From Candidatus Heimdallarchaeota archaeon (GTDB taxonomy: Archaea; Asgardarchaeota; Heimdallarchaeia; Heimdallarchaeales; Heimdallarchaeaceae): a stretch of 37,206 bases of DNA. Under the pieces are notes generated by a model. That model worked only from the letters and a program-made list of their open reading frames with translations. It was not told the origin of the DNA and ran no database searches. The stretch lies in assembly GCA_019894795.1 (NCBI GenBank), contig JAGXNV010000005.1:1-37206 (forward strand), written 5' to 3'. Of this stretch, positions 1 to 7,756 are shown piece by piece (the first letter of the stretch is position 1; every line of letters starts with the position of its first letter). Both the position numbers and the translations under genes were made by a program.

Positions 1-468
1 CACGAGACTAGGGAAATTCAGAAATTGGAAAAAGTGAATTTCTTAGCCAATGGTACAAAATTAGATTTAACTTTAATCGACATGCCTGGAATTGCTACTT
101 CTGTTAATCCAAAGGAATTTATGAAGCACGGATTATCTGCAAGTGAAGCTATGCAGAGAGCTAAAGAAGCAACTAGAGGAATTGTTGAAGCGATAAAATA
201 TCTTGAACAAGTTGATGTAGCACTTGTTATAATTGATGCAACACGAGCACCTTTTGACCAAGTAAATTTCACAATCATAGGAAATCTAGAGCATCAGAAA
301 AAGCCATTCATATTAGTACCAAATAAAATTGACTTAATGGAAGCTGATGTAAGACTTGTCAGAGATGCTTTTAGTGGATATCCTGTTGTACCGGTTTCAG
401 CAACTCAAGGTGATGGTATTGATGAACTTTATGATAAAATTGCCGAACTGGCAAAAAAGGTGAGGTGA
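1..468 (+). CDS. arvA: ArvA-like small GTPase, 5'-truncated by window edge
   Basis: The reading frame is open to base 1, so the TTG at 25 offered by the ORF track is not the true start; the P-loop lies outside the window. The visible part opens with an HETR segment, then a G3 motif DMPG, a conserved loop ending FMKHGLS, and the G4 motif NKIDL, followed by a G5-like VSATQG. This matches the archaeal Era-like GTPase family whose haloarchaeal member was, as I recall, named ArvA for driving extracellular vesicle formation. Membrane remodelling is therefore the likely role, but this is transferred from family knowledge. The stop overlaps the region used to start the next gene, so the two are translationally linked. 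An ordinary Era-type ribosome GTPase is less likely because of the DUF2073 partner. Confidence 0.85.
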   Translation, partial: HETREIQKLEKVNFLANGTKLDLTLIDMPGIATSVNPKEFMKHGLSASEAMQRAKEATRGIVEAIKYLEQVDVALVIIDATRAPFDQVNFTIIGNLEHQKKPFILVPNKIDLMEADVRLVRDAFSGYPVVPVSATQGDGIDELYDKIAELAKKVR

Positions 469-473
469 TTGTG

Positions 474-824
474 ATGAAGTATAGAGTAGATTTTATACCA
501 TATGCAGAAACTAATGATCTCACTGAAGATGAAAAGATTAGATATATTTTATCCAAAGTGATGAGAAATACTATATTGGTACTTGAAAATGGTTTAACAC
601 CAGCTGAAGAGATGGATCTTATAAGCAAGACTATGGGAAAAATAGATTTCAATGATTTTGTGGGGTTAAAGCTCTTCTCATTTGATGGTGGGGATGATTT
701 CAAGCTTGCAAAGCTGTTTGGAAGAGGTTCAAAAAATAAGACCTTTACAATAGTAGCCCCAAATGAAGCGGTCTCAGTTCAAAAAGACCGACGCGGAATA
801 TTGTCAATTCGAATTAATGATTAA
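474..824 (+). CDS. arvB: ArvB / DUF2073 family protein
   Basis: This 116-residue protein begins VDFIPYAET after its start and has the mixed alpha/beta, Gly-rich tail pattern of DUF2073, an archaeal family that accompanies the ArvA-type GTPase. Its biochemical role is unknown to me; the conserved pairing suggests it is an effector or regulator of the GTPase. I place the start at ATG 474 rather than GTG 465, because a GAGGTGAT ribosome-binding site at 462-469 lies five bases upstream of 474 and overlaps the stop of the GTPase gene. The third usual partner, a small zinc-ribbon protein (ArvC), is not downstream; it may be upstream of the window or elsewhere. The gene ends four bases into the convergent Fap7 gene. 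Confidence 0.85.
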   Translation: MKYRVDFIPYAETNDLTEDEKIRYILSKVMRNTILVLENGLTPAEEMDLISKTMGKIDFNDFVGLKLFSFDGGDDFKLAKLFGRGSKNKTFTIVAPNEAVSVQKDRRGILSIRIND

Positions 825-1327
825 CTTTCACCTATCTTTCCTACAAGATCTAGAACACTCTGAAATGTCTCTTCAATTGAAACATCGGATTGAACTGTAT
901 CAACAATCTCAGGTCCATACAGATACAACATATCAGTGAGGATTACTTCCATGATTTCAGCTTCAACGTTCTCTTCAATCTTCGTAGCACTATAACTTCT
1001 GTCGATCAACCTTTGACGGAGATGTCGAATAGAACATCTGAGAACGATACAACAGGTAACATAAGAAGGAGGGAGTTCTACTACATGTCCATCAATTACA
1101 AGAGGCAGAGTTGAAGAGTTTTGGGCAATCAGTTCGATTAATCTTTTATTTAATAATTCATCATTCACCACATAACTATCTGTTTCTTCATCAAAATAAT
1201 CATATAATTTCTCTTCCTTGACAAGTTTTCCAGTTTCAATACTAGTATAACCTTCTGCTGAAAGAAGCTTTGATATAGTTGTTTTCCCTGTTCCAGGGGT
1301 TCCAGTGATCATGATCACTTGCTTCAT
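821..1327 (-). CDS. Fap7/AK6-type adenylate kinase-like protein
   Basis: The protein of 168 residues has a P-loop GTPGTGKTT at residues 9-17, a VIDGHVV segment matching the EGH motif of the family, an IVLRCS strand, and an ENVEAEIM helix, all in the order typical of Fap7/hCINAP (AK6). Family members are adenylate kinase-like ATPases needed for small ribosomal subunit maturation and occur in archaea and eukaryotes, not bacteria. The usual EGHxxH is changed to DGHVVE here, so the second histidine is absent. No ribosome-binding site precedes the ATG, and a TTTTTAATAT element sits about 15-25 bases upstream, so the transcript is probably leaderless. It is convergent with, and overlaps, the DUF2073 gene. 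Confidence 0.85.
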   Translation of the reverse strand: MKQVIMITGTPGTGKTTISKLLSAEGYTSIETGKLVKEEKLYDYFDEETDSYVVNDELLNKRLIELIAQNSSTLPLVIDGHVVELPPSYVTCCIVLRCSIRHLRQRLIDRSYSATKIEENVEAEIMEVILTDMLYLYGPEIVDTVQSDVSIEETFQSVLDLVGKIGES

Positions 1328-1454
1328 TGAAAAAAGATATTAAAAATCAGTTAAAAGAGTTCTCACAAAAGATAAAAAAGTCAGAAATTTCAGAAAAGTA
1401 GGAAAAATCAGAATGTTTATTAATGTGTTAACATACTTGAGCATAAGGATAGAA

Positions 1455-1736
1455 ATGAGTAAGAAGAAAGCTGAAGAGAAATGTTGTTCATCAAACTCAG
1501 ATGTATTAGGATGTTGCCATGTTGAAGGAATAGCCCAGATGGATAGAAAGGGGCAAATTGTTCTTCCTAAGAGTCTAAGAGATGAGATGGGGTTGCAAGA
1601 AAAGGATAAGCTAATAGTTATTGGTATGAGGGACAAGGGGAAGATAGCTAGCATTTCTCTAATTAAAGCTAACAAAATGGACAACATGGTAAAAATTATG
1701 CTCAAGCCAGTCATGAAAGAGATACTTGGGGAATAA
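1455..1736 (+). CDS. Cys-rich AbrB/MazE/SpoVT-type regulator (HgcAB-associated-protein-like)
   Basis: The start is ATG 1455, preceded by AAGGAT; the longer ORF from 1413 adds a non-conserved tail over the promoter. The 93-residue product has a charged, cysteine-rich head (KCCSS, then GCCHVE) followed by a swapped-hairpin AbrB domain with DRKGQIVLPKSLRDEMGL and KDKLIVIG. The head-plus-AbrB architecture resembles proteins annotated as HgcAB-associated in anaerobes. It lies about ten bases upstream of the arsenite methyltransferase and is almost certainly co-transcribed with it. The paired cysteines could bind As(III), Hg(II) or another soft metal and make this the local sensor; that is inference. 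Upstream lie a TATA-like TTTATTAA and an 8-bp palindrome TGTTAACA (1426-1433) that could be its operator. Confidence 0.8.
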   Translation: MSKKKAEEKCCSSNSDVLGCCHVEGIAQMDRKGQIVLPKSLRDEMGLQEKDKLIVIGMRDKGKIASISLIKANKMDNMVKIMLKPVMKEILGE

Positions 1737-1746
1737 GGTGAGAAAC

Positions 1747-2589
1747 ATGGAAACAAAAAACGTAAAGAAAATTGTAAGAGACAGATATGGTAAAGTAGCT
1801 AAAAGCCAATCCTCATGCTGTGGTTCAACAAAAGTGAATGCAGAGGAGGTAAGTAAAGCAATGGGATATACTTCACAAGAATTAGAAAGCATACCTGATG
1901 CAGCTAATATGGGATTAGGATGTGGCAACCCTACAGCAATAGCTTCACTCAAGGAAGGGGAAGTTGTGCTAGATTTAGGGGCAGGAGGAGGTCTTGATTG
2001 TTTTCTAGCTGCTCAAAAGGTAGGGATTAAAGGCAAAGTAATCGGAGTTGATATGACACCAGATATGATCGATTTAGCAAGAGATAATGCAGAGAAGAAT
2101 AACTTTGAAAATGTTGAATTTAGATTAGGTGAAATTGAAAATCTTCCTGTAGCTAATGATTCAGTAGATATTATTATTTCCAATTGCGTAATCAATCTGT
2201 CACCAGAAAAACAAAGAGTGTTCAATGAAGCATTTAGAGTACTTAAACCAGGAGGTAGGATCGCAATATCAGACATTGTGTTACTTAAAGAACTTCCAGA
2301 GGAATTAAGAAACAATGAAACACTTCTTGCGGGGTGTGTTGCAGGAGCAGAATTGAAAGATAAATATCTAGAGATGATCAAGAATGCAGGTTTCAAAAAC
2401 ATTGAAGTCGTAGAAAAAGCACAAACTTCCACTGAGTTGATGGATCCTGATGAAAGAAAAGGAGACCCTGTACTGGTAGTGGATGGTGAAATAATTGACA
2501 TTGAAGATTTTGAAGAAATAAAAGAAGGTGTTAATATCATTCAAGATTCAATTCAAAGTATAACCGTAGCAGCGATAAAACCAAAATAA
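1747..2589 (+). CDS. arsM: Arsenite S-adenosylmethionine methyltransferase
   Basis: ArsM transfers methyl groups from SAM to thiol-bound As(III), forming mono- and dimethyl arsenicals. The 280-residue protein has the SAM-binding motif LDLGAGGGLD and all family cysteines: the SSCCGS pair near residue 22, GCGNP near 58, SNCVINL near 146 and AGCVAG near 196. The tail with VLVVDGEI is typical of prokaryotic ArsM. ATG 1747 is chosen over the ORF-track start because AAGGTGAG ends four bases before it. It follows the Cys-rich AbrB gene in what looks like a two-gene operon and ends at a hairpin. Together with the ArsP-like permease at 18.4 kb it suggests a methylate-and-export arsenic route. Confidence 0.95.
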   Translation: METKNVKKIVRDRYGKVAKSQSSCCGSTKVNAEEVSKAMGYTSQELESIPDAANMGLGCGNPTAIASLKEGEVVLDLGAGGGLDCFLAAQKVGIKGKVIGVDMTPDMIDLARDNAEKNNFENVEFRLGEIENLPVANDSVDIIISNCVINLSPEKQRVFNEAFRVLKPGGRIAISDIVLLKELPEELRNNETLLAGCVAGAELKDKYLEMIKNAGFKNIEVVEKAQTSTELMDPDERKGDPVLVVDGEIIDIEDFEEIKEGVNIIQDSIQSITVAAIKPK

Positions 2590-2598
2590 GAGTATTAA

Positions 2599-2630
2599 GG
2601 TAAGTGAAAACTTACCATTAATTTATTTTA
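2599..2630. terminator. Hairpin terminator between arsM and plsY
   Basis: A perfect 7-bp inverted repeat GGTAAGT/ACTTACC (2599-2616) closes a GAAA tetraloop of the GNRA type, followed by a T-rich stretch. It lies ten bases after the arsM stop and just beyond the convergent plsY stop, so it may end transcription from both sides. Confidence 0.6.
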
Positions 2631-3351
2631 AAGCTTCATCGGAAAGCTTGCTTTTTCCTCTGAAAACTTTTAGTATGTTCATCTTCTTTGCTTCACCGGA
2701 TCTAATTTTTCTGAAATTATCACCTTGTCTGGATAGCATAATTATAGTTATACCGAAGAGAAGCAATGCTAAACCTAGATTACATTGAGCCCATGACATC
2801 AGCATAACTGAAGGTAAGAAGAGGGCTATTACTCCTACAAGAAATGTCACAACAATATAGGTAATTGAAGAGTAGCCTATTATTGTTATTATGATTGGCC
2901 AGAGTAAAACCCAAAAACCAAGCAATATGGGATTTGCTAATGCCATTGATGCTATTACTACGGTTATACCCTTTCCCCCAGAAGATAGTAGATAAATTGG
3001 CCAATTATGTCCAAGAATAGCACCAATTCCACTTAAAGCTAGCGCAAAACAAGCTAATCTATCATAAGGCCACACTGAAATGTACTCTGGATTAGTAAAA
3101 TAAAAATTTAAAGAGAGAAAATAAGGAAGAGCCATAGCAGTTAAAGATCGTGACGTATCAAGAAATCCAGCAAACACTGCCCAAGGTGTTGACTTTGTCG
3201 CACGATAAACATTCCTTCCACCAACATTTCCTGAACCTATTTCTCTTAAATCGTTTCCAGTTTTAAGTTTTGTAACAATCCAACTAAAAGGTATGGAACC
3301 AATAATATATGAACTGATAAATATTAGAATATAAACTACAGATATGTGCAT
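2623..3351 (-). CDS. plsY: PlsY-family glycerol-3-phosphate acyltransferase
   Basis: PlsY enzymes are membrane proteins that transfer an acyl group from acyl-phosphate to glycerol-3-phosphate in bacterial phospholipid synthesis. The protein (242 residues) shows GSIPFSW near residue 18, GSGNVGGRN at 39-47, and GHNWP followed by SGGKG near residues 112-127, the three family motifs, with about six hydrophobic segments. The second motif is usually GxTN; here it is GGRN. The tail after the last membrane segment is longer than usual and basic. An ester-lipid enzyme is unexpected in an archaeon, though Asgard genomes are known to carry such genes. The start gives the canonical short N-terminal membrane helix. 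It is divergent from the phosphohexomutase gene. Confidence 0.88.
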   Translation of the reverse strand: MHISVVYILIFISSYIIGSIPFSWIVTKLKTGNDLREIGSGNVGGRNVYRATKSTPWAVFAGFLDTSRSLTAMALPYFLSLNFYFTNPEYISVWPYDRLACFALALSGIGAILGHNWPIYLLSSGGKGITVVIASMALANPILLGFWVLLWPIIITIIGYSSITYIVVTFLVGVIALFLPSVMLMSWAQCNLGLALLLFGITIIMLSRQGDNFRKIRSGEAKKMNILKVFRGKSKLSDEALK

Positions 3352-3421
3352 AATTCTTAATCGCTAACGCTACAATAAAAAATTTATGTGGAAAGGTGTT
3401 TTGAATATCCTCTTAGAAACA

Positions 3422-3432
3422 AATTTTTAAAC
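3422..3432 (+). promoter_or_regulatory. TATA-like box of the phosphohexomutase gene
   Basis: AATTTTTAAAC lies about 25-30 bases before ATG 3456, the archaeal TATA spacing for a leaderless transcript, and there is no Shine-Dalgarno sequence before that ATG. Confidence 0.4.
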
Positions 3433-3455
3433 AGTTACATATCAAATAAACTATA

Positions 3456-4835
3456 ATGAACCCTAGAATCTCACCTCACATTTTTCGCGCTTATGACATT
3501 AGAGGATTATACAATAAGGATTTATCGTCTTCAATAATGTTTGAGATAGGTTTAGGTTTTGGATCCTACGTTAAAGAAGTATTGAATGGAACAGAAATAA
3601 CTGTTGGATGTGATATTCGGCAATCAAGCATGCCTTTGGTATATGCATTTATCTCCGGAGTTGCTACAACAGGAATTAACGCAATCTTTGCGGGTACTAC
3701 AGCATTCGGTCAAGCACTGTTTGCAGGATGGTCTCTAAAGAGTACTGCTATTGCTTTCATAACTGCAAGTCATCTCCCTCCAGAATGGAACGGAATCAAA
3801 TTCTATCATGCTGATGGAGTAGGTTTCTCAGAAGGAGAATTAATGATTATTAGAGATCGAACACTAAATAAGGAACATACAAAAATGGGATGGAAGGATG
3901 TTGGAACAGTAATTAATCATGATATTACTCAGGATTATATTAATTTCTTTTTAGAGAAATTCAATTTTACTACAAAACTAAAAGTAGCTCTAGATTGTGG
4001 AGGAGGGAGTACAGCTCTTTCTGCTCCAGAAGTATTTTCAAAACTTGGATTAGAGGTTGTACCTATATATTGTGACCCCGACCCAACGTTCTCAGGTAGA
4101 CCTTCAGATCCAAAGCCCAAGAATTTAACTAAGGTAATTGAAACAGTAAAAGCTCAGGGATGTGATTTTGGTGTAGCTTTTGATGGGGATGGGGACAGAT
4201 CAGTAATAATTGACAATCAGGGGAAAGTTTTGTCTGCAGATGAGACAGGTATTATAATAGGTACTTATGGTCTAAAGCAGAAACATGGAACAATAATTGT
4301 TAATGTAGAATGTTCAAAAGCAGTTAAGGAACAGCTTGAACCTTTAGGATATAACGTAAAACAAATCCCAGTTGGACACACTTATCTGACGATTGAAGCA
4401 AAACAAGAAAAATCGCCTTTAGGTATAGAATCCAGTGGGCACATAATCATTCCAGAATACTTCTTGTTCGATGATGCACTAGTTACACCACTTAAGGTTG
4501 CAGAAATACTTAATAACTTAGAATCGAGACTCTCAGATTTAGTAGAGAAAATTCCAACCTATCCAATGAAGAAAGTAGAAATAGACTGTGAAGATGAACT
4601 AAAATTCGATATAGTTGAAGCATTTAAACTAGAAGCTGAACGTGAATTTGAAGAAATAAATACCATGGATGGCGTGAGAATAGAAACAAAAGAAGGATGG
4701 ATATTAATTCGTCCATCGAATACATCTCCAATAATCCGGATGACAATTGAAGCTGATGATAGAGAAGCGATTGAAGCAATACAGAATAGGTTTGAGGATA
4801 AACTAAAATCACTAATTGATAAAGCATCGAAATAA
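3456..4835 (+). CDS. manB: Phosphomannomutase/phosphoglucomutase (alpha-D-phosphohexomutase)
   Basis: The 459-residue protein has the four-domain phosphohexomutase layout: ending FRAYDIRGLY at the N-terminus, the phosphoserine loop TASHLPPEWNG near residue 105, the metal loop FDGDGDRS near residue 243, the sugar-recognition loop GIESSGH, and the phosphate-binding loop RPSNTSPIIR near the C-terminus. These enzymes interconvert the 1- and 6-phosphates of mannose or glucose, feeding nucleotide-sugar and glycan synthesis. Mannose versus glucose preference cannot be read from the sequence; GEMEA-type and GHxxx loops are ambiguous. The typical family length is matched. The YkgJ-like gene follows after 12 bases, probably co-transcribed. 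Confidence 0.92.
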   Translation: MNPRISPHIFRAYDIRGLYNKDLSSSIMFEIGLGFGSYVKEVLNGTEITVGCDIRQSSMPLVYAFISGVATTGINAIFAGTTAFGQALFAGWSLKSTAIAFITASHLPPEWNGIKFYHADGVGFSEGELMIIRDRTLNKEHTKMGWKDVGTVINHDITQDYINFFLEKFNFTTKLKVALDCGGGSTALSAPEVFSKLGLEVVPIYCDPDPTFSGRPSDPKPKNLTKVIETVKAQGCDFGVAFDGDGDRSVIIDNQGKVLSADETGIIIGTYGLKQKHGTIIVNVECSKAVKEQLEPLGYNVKQIPVGHTYLTIEAKQEKSPLGIESSGHIIIPEYFLFDDALVTPLKVAEILNNLESRLSDLVEKIPTYPMKKVEIDCEDELKFDIVEAFKLEAEREFEEINTMDGVRIETKEGWILIRPSNTSPIIRMTIEADDREAIEAIQNRFEDKLKSLIDKASK

Positions 4836-4847
4836 AAGTGTAGTAAA

Positions 4848-5594
4848 ATGATAACACCGCTCCCAGAATTTTATTGTCCATATTCAGAAAAGTGTTACGA
4901 GTGTTGTCTTGATACAGAGATGACTCTTTCCGAAGAGGATATCACACGGGTAGAACAACTAGGGTACAAAATTGAAGAATTTTTGGACGAGAAAGATGGT
5001 TTTATGGCTTTGAGAAATATCGATAATCATTGCATATTCTTGAAAGATGAATCCTGTTCAATTTACGAAAATCGACCACAAGGGTGTAGATTTTATCCGC
5101 TCATATACGATTTTGATGTAGAGGACATTGTAATCGACAATTTATGTGAACATCAAAGCAATTTTGACTTGGAAATATACAGACCCCTTTTTGATGCAGT
5201 ACAAGTTTTTGTCTATAATCTACTCGGAGAAAGAGAAACAAGAATGAGGAAAACAATGGAAAAAGAGATTAGGGTAGAAGTCAAGGAAACCAAAAATGCG
5301 CTTGAAGATCCGTTAACGGAAGAAATGAGGAAACTTGAAAGAGATAAAGAAAAAATCGAAAGTTTAATAGAACAAGCTATTTTGGATCCTCAAGATGAAC
5401 AGGTGGGAAATTTGGAAGAAGCCTTGAAATCTGAGATGAGGGAAATAGAAGAAGATATTGAAGCATTAGAGAAAGGTATAAAGGAAGATTTAGCTTCTGC
5501 AGAGGAATATATTAAGATTACAGAAGAGAGCATAAATTCAGAGTTAAAGGATTTAGAAAAAAGAAGAAAAAATTTTGAGATAGAGGACAAATAA
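4848..5594 (+). CDS. YkgJ-type cysteine-cluster protein with C-terminal coiled coil
   Basis: The first ~115 residues form a YkgJ-like (CxxCxxCC) metal-binding domain: CPYSEKCYECC near residue 10, then CIFLKDESCSIYENRPQGC and a final C in DNLCEH, the classic cysteine pattern thought to bind zinc or an iron-sulfur cluster. From about residue 125 to the end the protein is Lys/Glu-rich and heptad-like, predicted as a long coiled coil (EEMRKLERDKEKIESL and similar). The tail is an addition to the compact family members of about 110-160 residues. Function of the family is not established. It follows the phosphohexomutase by 12 bases with no strong terminator between them. Confidence 0.75.
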   Translation: MITPLPEFYCPYSEKCYECCLDTEMTLSEEDITRVEQLGYKIEEFLDEKDGFMALRNIDNHCIFLKDESCSIYENRPQGCRFYPLIYDFDVEDIVIDNLCEHQSNFDLEIYRPLFDAVQVFVYNLLGERETRMRKTMEKEIRVEVKETKNALEDPLTEEMRKLERDKEKIESLIEQAILDPQDEQVGNLEEALKSEMREIEEDIEALEKGIKEDLASAEEYIKITEESINSELKDLEKRRKNFEIEDK

Positions 5595-5609
5595 CTACTA
5601 GTTAGATAG

Positions 5610-6710
5610 TCAGCTATTTTCTCTAAATCTGTCTTCAAATTTCTTTAAAACACCAGGAAGTGTGGTATATTCCATTTCACTCAATGGGAGCCTTCCAGGT
5701 TCAAAGGGACCATGACGACGCATGTATTCTGCAATTTCGTTACACTTTTCTCTAGTTGAATCAAATGATGGGTCATCGAATAGGTCAACACCTCCAATAA
5801 GTTTTCCATTCTTCAATTGAAATCCTAAACCTATAACACGAGGGGGTCCATCAAAACGAACACACTGACTGTATTCAAGAGAGACAGGCATCAATGGCCC
5901 TCTGTGAGATCCTCGCATCCAGCCAGAAACAAGATGTCCTAAAGTGAACGCTTCAACAATCTCCCCTACAGCGGGAAAACCACTTTGGCTTCGGACTATA
6001 GCAACAGGATCATCCTTTCCAACGTATTTACCTGCAATCAAGGATAGTTTATCGGTAGATACAGATGCAGCTATTCCTAAATCAGGATTTTTACTCAATA
6101 CATATTTGATTACGTATTTGCTTGGAGCACCAACAAGAGCTAAAAGATCATACATTTCTTCTGGACAATTTAAGTCCAAGAATTTGTTATTGAAAACATC
6201 CATCACTGAGAACTTAAAACCATCATGTAGTTTTGGGTCAATAATCAACCCAGCAGTATTAAACGGATTTCCGAACATCTGGAAGATTGGATAATTGAAA
6301 GCTCCGGGTTCAGTTTTATCCATTGCAAAAACAAGGATTGGTTCTGCGGGTCTTTCCTCTATCTCCATTTCAGCACAACCTGGACCCATGCCTTTGACAT
6401 TTCCAGAAAATGTATCTTTTAATAGATCTTGTCCAGCACCATAGAGACCAATTTCTTTTGCTTCGGTTCCAAGATGCATGAACGTATCCCAAGCCAATTT
6501 GTGTATTTCTTCATTGTCTACACCTTTGTTGTGAGTCATAAGCAGTTCTGTATCATCACCTGCATTAAAAACGAGGAAATCTGTAATAATATTTTCATCC
6601 TTAGCTTTTTCCATTAGTTCTTCTGCCATAGTCATTAAAGGTTCATAAACTGTCACATGACCTGGGCTAGAACCTATATCAGCTTTAAGTAAACTTATTG
6701 TTGTTTTCAC
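5610..6710 (-). CDS. fbp: Bifunctional fructose-1,6-bisphosphate aldolase/phosphatase
   Basis: This enzyme condenses dihydroxyacetone phosphate with glyceraldehyde-3-phosphate and dephosphorylates the product, driving gluconeogenesis in archaea. Family motifs run throughout: KADIGS with Asp11 and His18, GDDTELLMTH (metal ligands), GNVKGMGPG, DKTEPGA, the Schiff-base segment GKYVGKDDP, GWMRGSHRGPLMPV and the C-terminal MEYTTLP tyrosine. I prefer GTG 6710 over ATG 6719, because relatives start directly at the MKTTIS stretch and AGGTGA lies nine bases upstream of the GTG; the ATG would add only three residues. The C-terminus is shorter than in crenarchaeal enzymes. Next to a class I FBPase-like and a class II aldolase gene on the same strand, it is one of two candidate systems here for the same steps. 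Confidence 0.95.
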   Translation of the reverse strand: MKTTISLLKADIGSSPGHVTVYEPLMTMAEELMEKAKDENIITDFLVFNAGDDTELLMTHNKGVDNEEIHKLAWDTFMHLGTEAKEIGLYGAGQDLLKDTFSGNVKGMGPGCAEMEIEERPAEPILVFAMDKTEPGAFNYPIFQMFGNPFNTAGLIIDPKLHDGFKFSVMDVFNNKFLDLNCPEEMYDLLALVGAPSKYVIKYVLSKNPDLGIAASVSTDKLSLIAGKYVGKDDPVAIVRSQSGFPAVGEIVEAFTLGHLVSGWMRGSHRGPLMPVSLEYSQCVRFDGPPRVIGLGFQLKNGKLIGGVDLFDDPSFDSTREKCNEIAEYMRRHGPFEPGRLPLSEMEYTTLPGVLKKFEDRFRENS

Positions 6711-6827
6711 CAAATGCAATCACCTAATAAAACCATACGGGTCGCTAATACATATTATGTTTAGTTAATTTAAATCTTTGCCTTTAGAGTGGTAATAAGT
6801 AAACAAAAAGAAAAAAAGGATAAAAAA

Positions 6828-7745
6828 CTATAATTCATCAATTTTGAACCAGAGCTCAATAAGATCTTTTGAGCCACCCACAAATCCTACTCGTCGATGG
6901 AGATAGTGCATCTGTGTTAATTTCTTGACATCAAGTGGCTTAATGTTTTCATATTTTATTTCATGGCCATCGGCAGTAATATAGAAACCATCGCCATTAA
7001 CCTTAGATAGAATGTATAGATAGGGGATTATCTCATAGACAAATCTAAGTTTAGGGGCAAAATAACCAAAAACACCTGTTTTCTCGAAAACGTTATTCAT
7101 ATCTTGTACCATACATCCGCCATATCTGTTCTTTCCTTTAATATCTAGAGCATCAACGAAGAGCTTCTGTTTTGCTGAATGATCATTATATTTTCCACCT
7201 AATCCAAAAACTGGACTTTTGCTTGGGCTAATATCCAATGTATCTCTTATGACGCGAAATGATTCACCATCATGAATAAACTGTATAAAACCTATTTCGG
7301 TTGCTAAATCAAATCTCAGATAAAGCGTGTAACTAACTGTTAAAGCTGCGACAGTAATGCCTTCCTGATTAATTATATTAACAATTGCCCCAGGACTTCT
7401 ACTTCTGATAATTGAAGAACCATCAATAAAATCTCCGAGAATGATGAAATTTCCTGTACCTTCCTTTATATTGTCTTCATCAGTTTCTTCACCAAGAAGC
7501 AGAGAATAAAGGTTATTAGGTATTTTTTGAAGAAAGAGTTCTTGAGTTGCAATATCGAGACTTAATTGTTCATCACCAGAAACATTAATTATCCCCGAGT
7601 AATCATTTTCCCCTAGTAAGAGAGTTAAGATTTGTTTTGGAACTTCCAAACTAATAGTTATTAGTTCTCTAAGTATTTCACTTAACTCTTCTGGCTGAAT
7701 GGCCTCAAGATAAGAATCAAGTGTATTGTATTTTGATATAGACAT
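6828..7745 (-). CDS. Divergent class I fructose-1,6-bisphosphatase-like protein
   Basis: The 305-residue protein keeps the sugar-phosphatase signature as DFIDGSS (compare DPLDGSS) near residue 105, an EE pair some 20 residues before it, a GGCMVQDMNN segment matching the family's GSMVAD, YEIIPY matching the LYE region, and HRRVGFVGGSKD near the C-terminus matching the HQR and GSKEDV stretch. It is therefore a Mg-dependent phosphatase of the class I FBPase fold, probably acting on fructose-1,6-bisphosphate, but overall it is distant and another sugar bisphosphate is possible. AGGATC lies seven bases before the ATG and the upstream class II aldolase stops eleven bases away, so the two form an operon, which supports the FBP assignment. 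Confidence 0.72.
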   Translation of the reverse strand: MSISKYNTLDSYLEAIQPEELSEILRELITISLEVPKQILTLLLGENDYSGIINVSGDEQLSLDIATQELFLQKIPNNLYSLLLGEETDEDNIKEGTGNFIILGDFIDGSSIIRSRSPGAIVNIINQEGITVAALTVSYTLYLRFDLATEIGFIQFIHDGESFRVIRDTLDISPSKSPVFGLGGKYNDHSAKQKLFVDALDIKGKNRYGGCMVQDMNNVFEKTGVFGYFAPKLRFVYEIIPYLYILSKVNGDGFYITADGHEIKYENIKPLDVKKLTQMHYLHRRVGFVGGSKDLIELWFKIDEL

Positions 7746-7756
7746 TTTTTCAGATC

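Noticed and set aside
25-468. TTG at position 25 as the start of the GTPase gene
   Set aside because: The frame stays open to base 1 and encodes the conserved HETR segment; the real start lies upstream of the window.
2013-2540. 175-residue antisense ORF within arsM
   Set aside because: It is Ser-rich shadow sequence of arsM with no promoter or ribosome-binding site and no recognisable domain.
5944-6294. 116-residue plus-strand ORF inside the FBP aldolase/phosphatase gene
   Set aside because: Shadow of a very well conserved minus-strand enzyme; no initiation signals.
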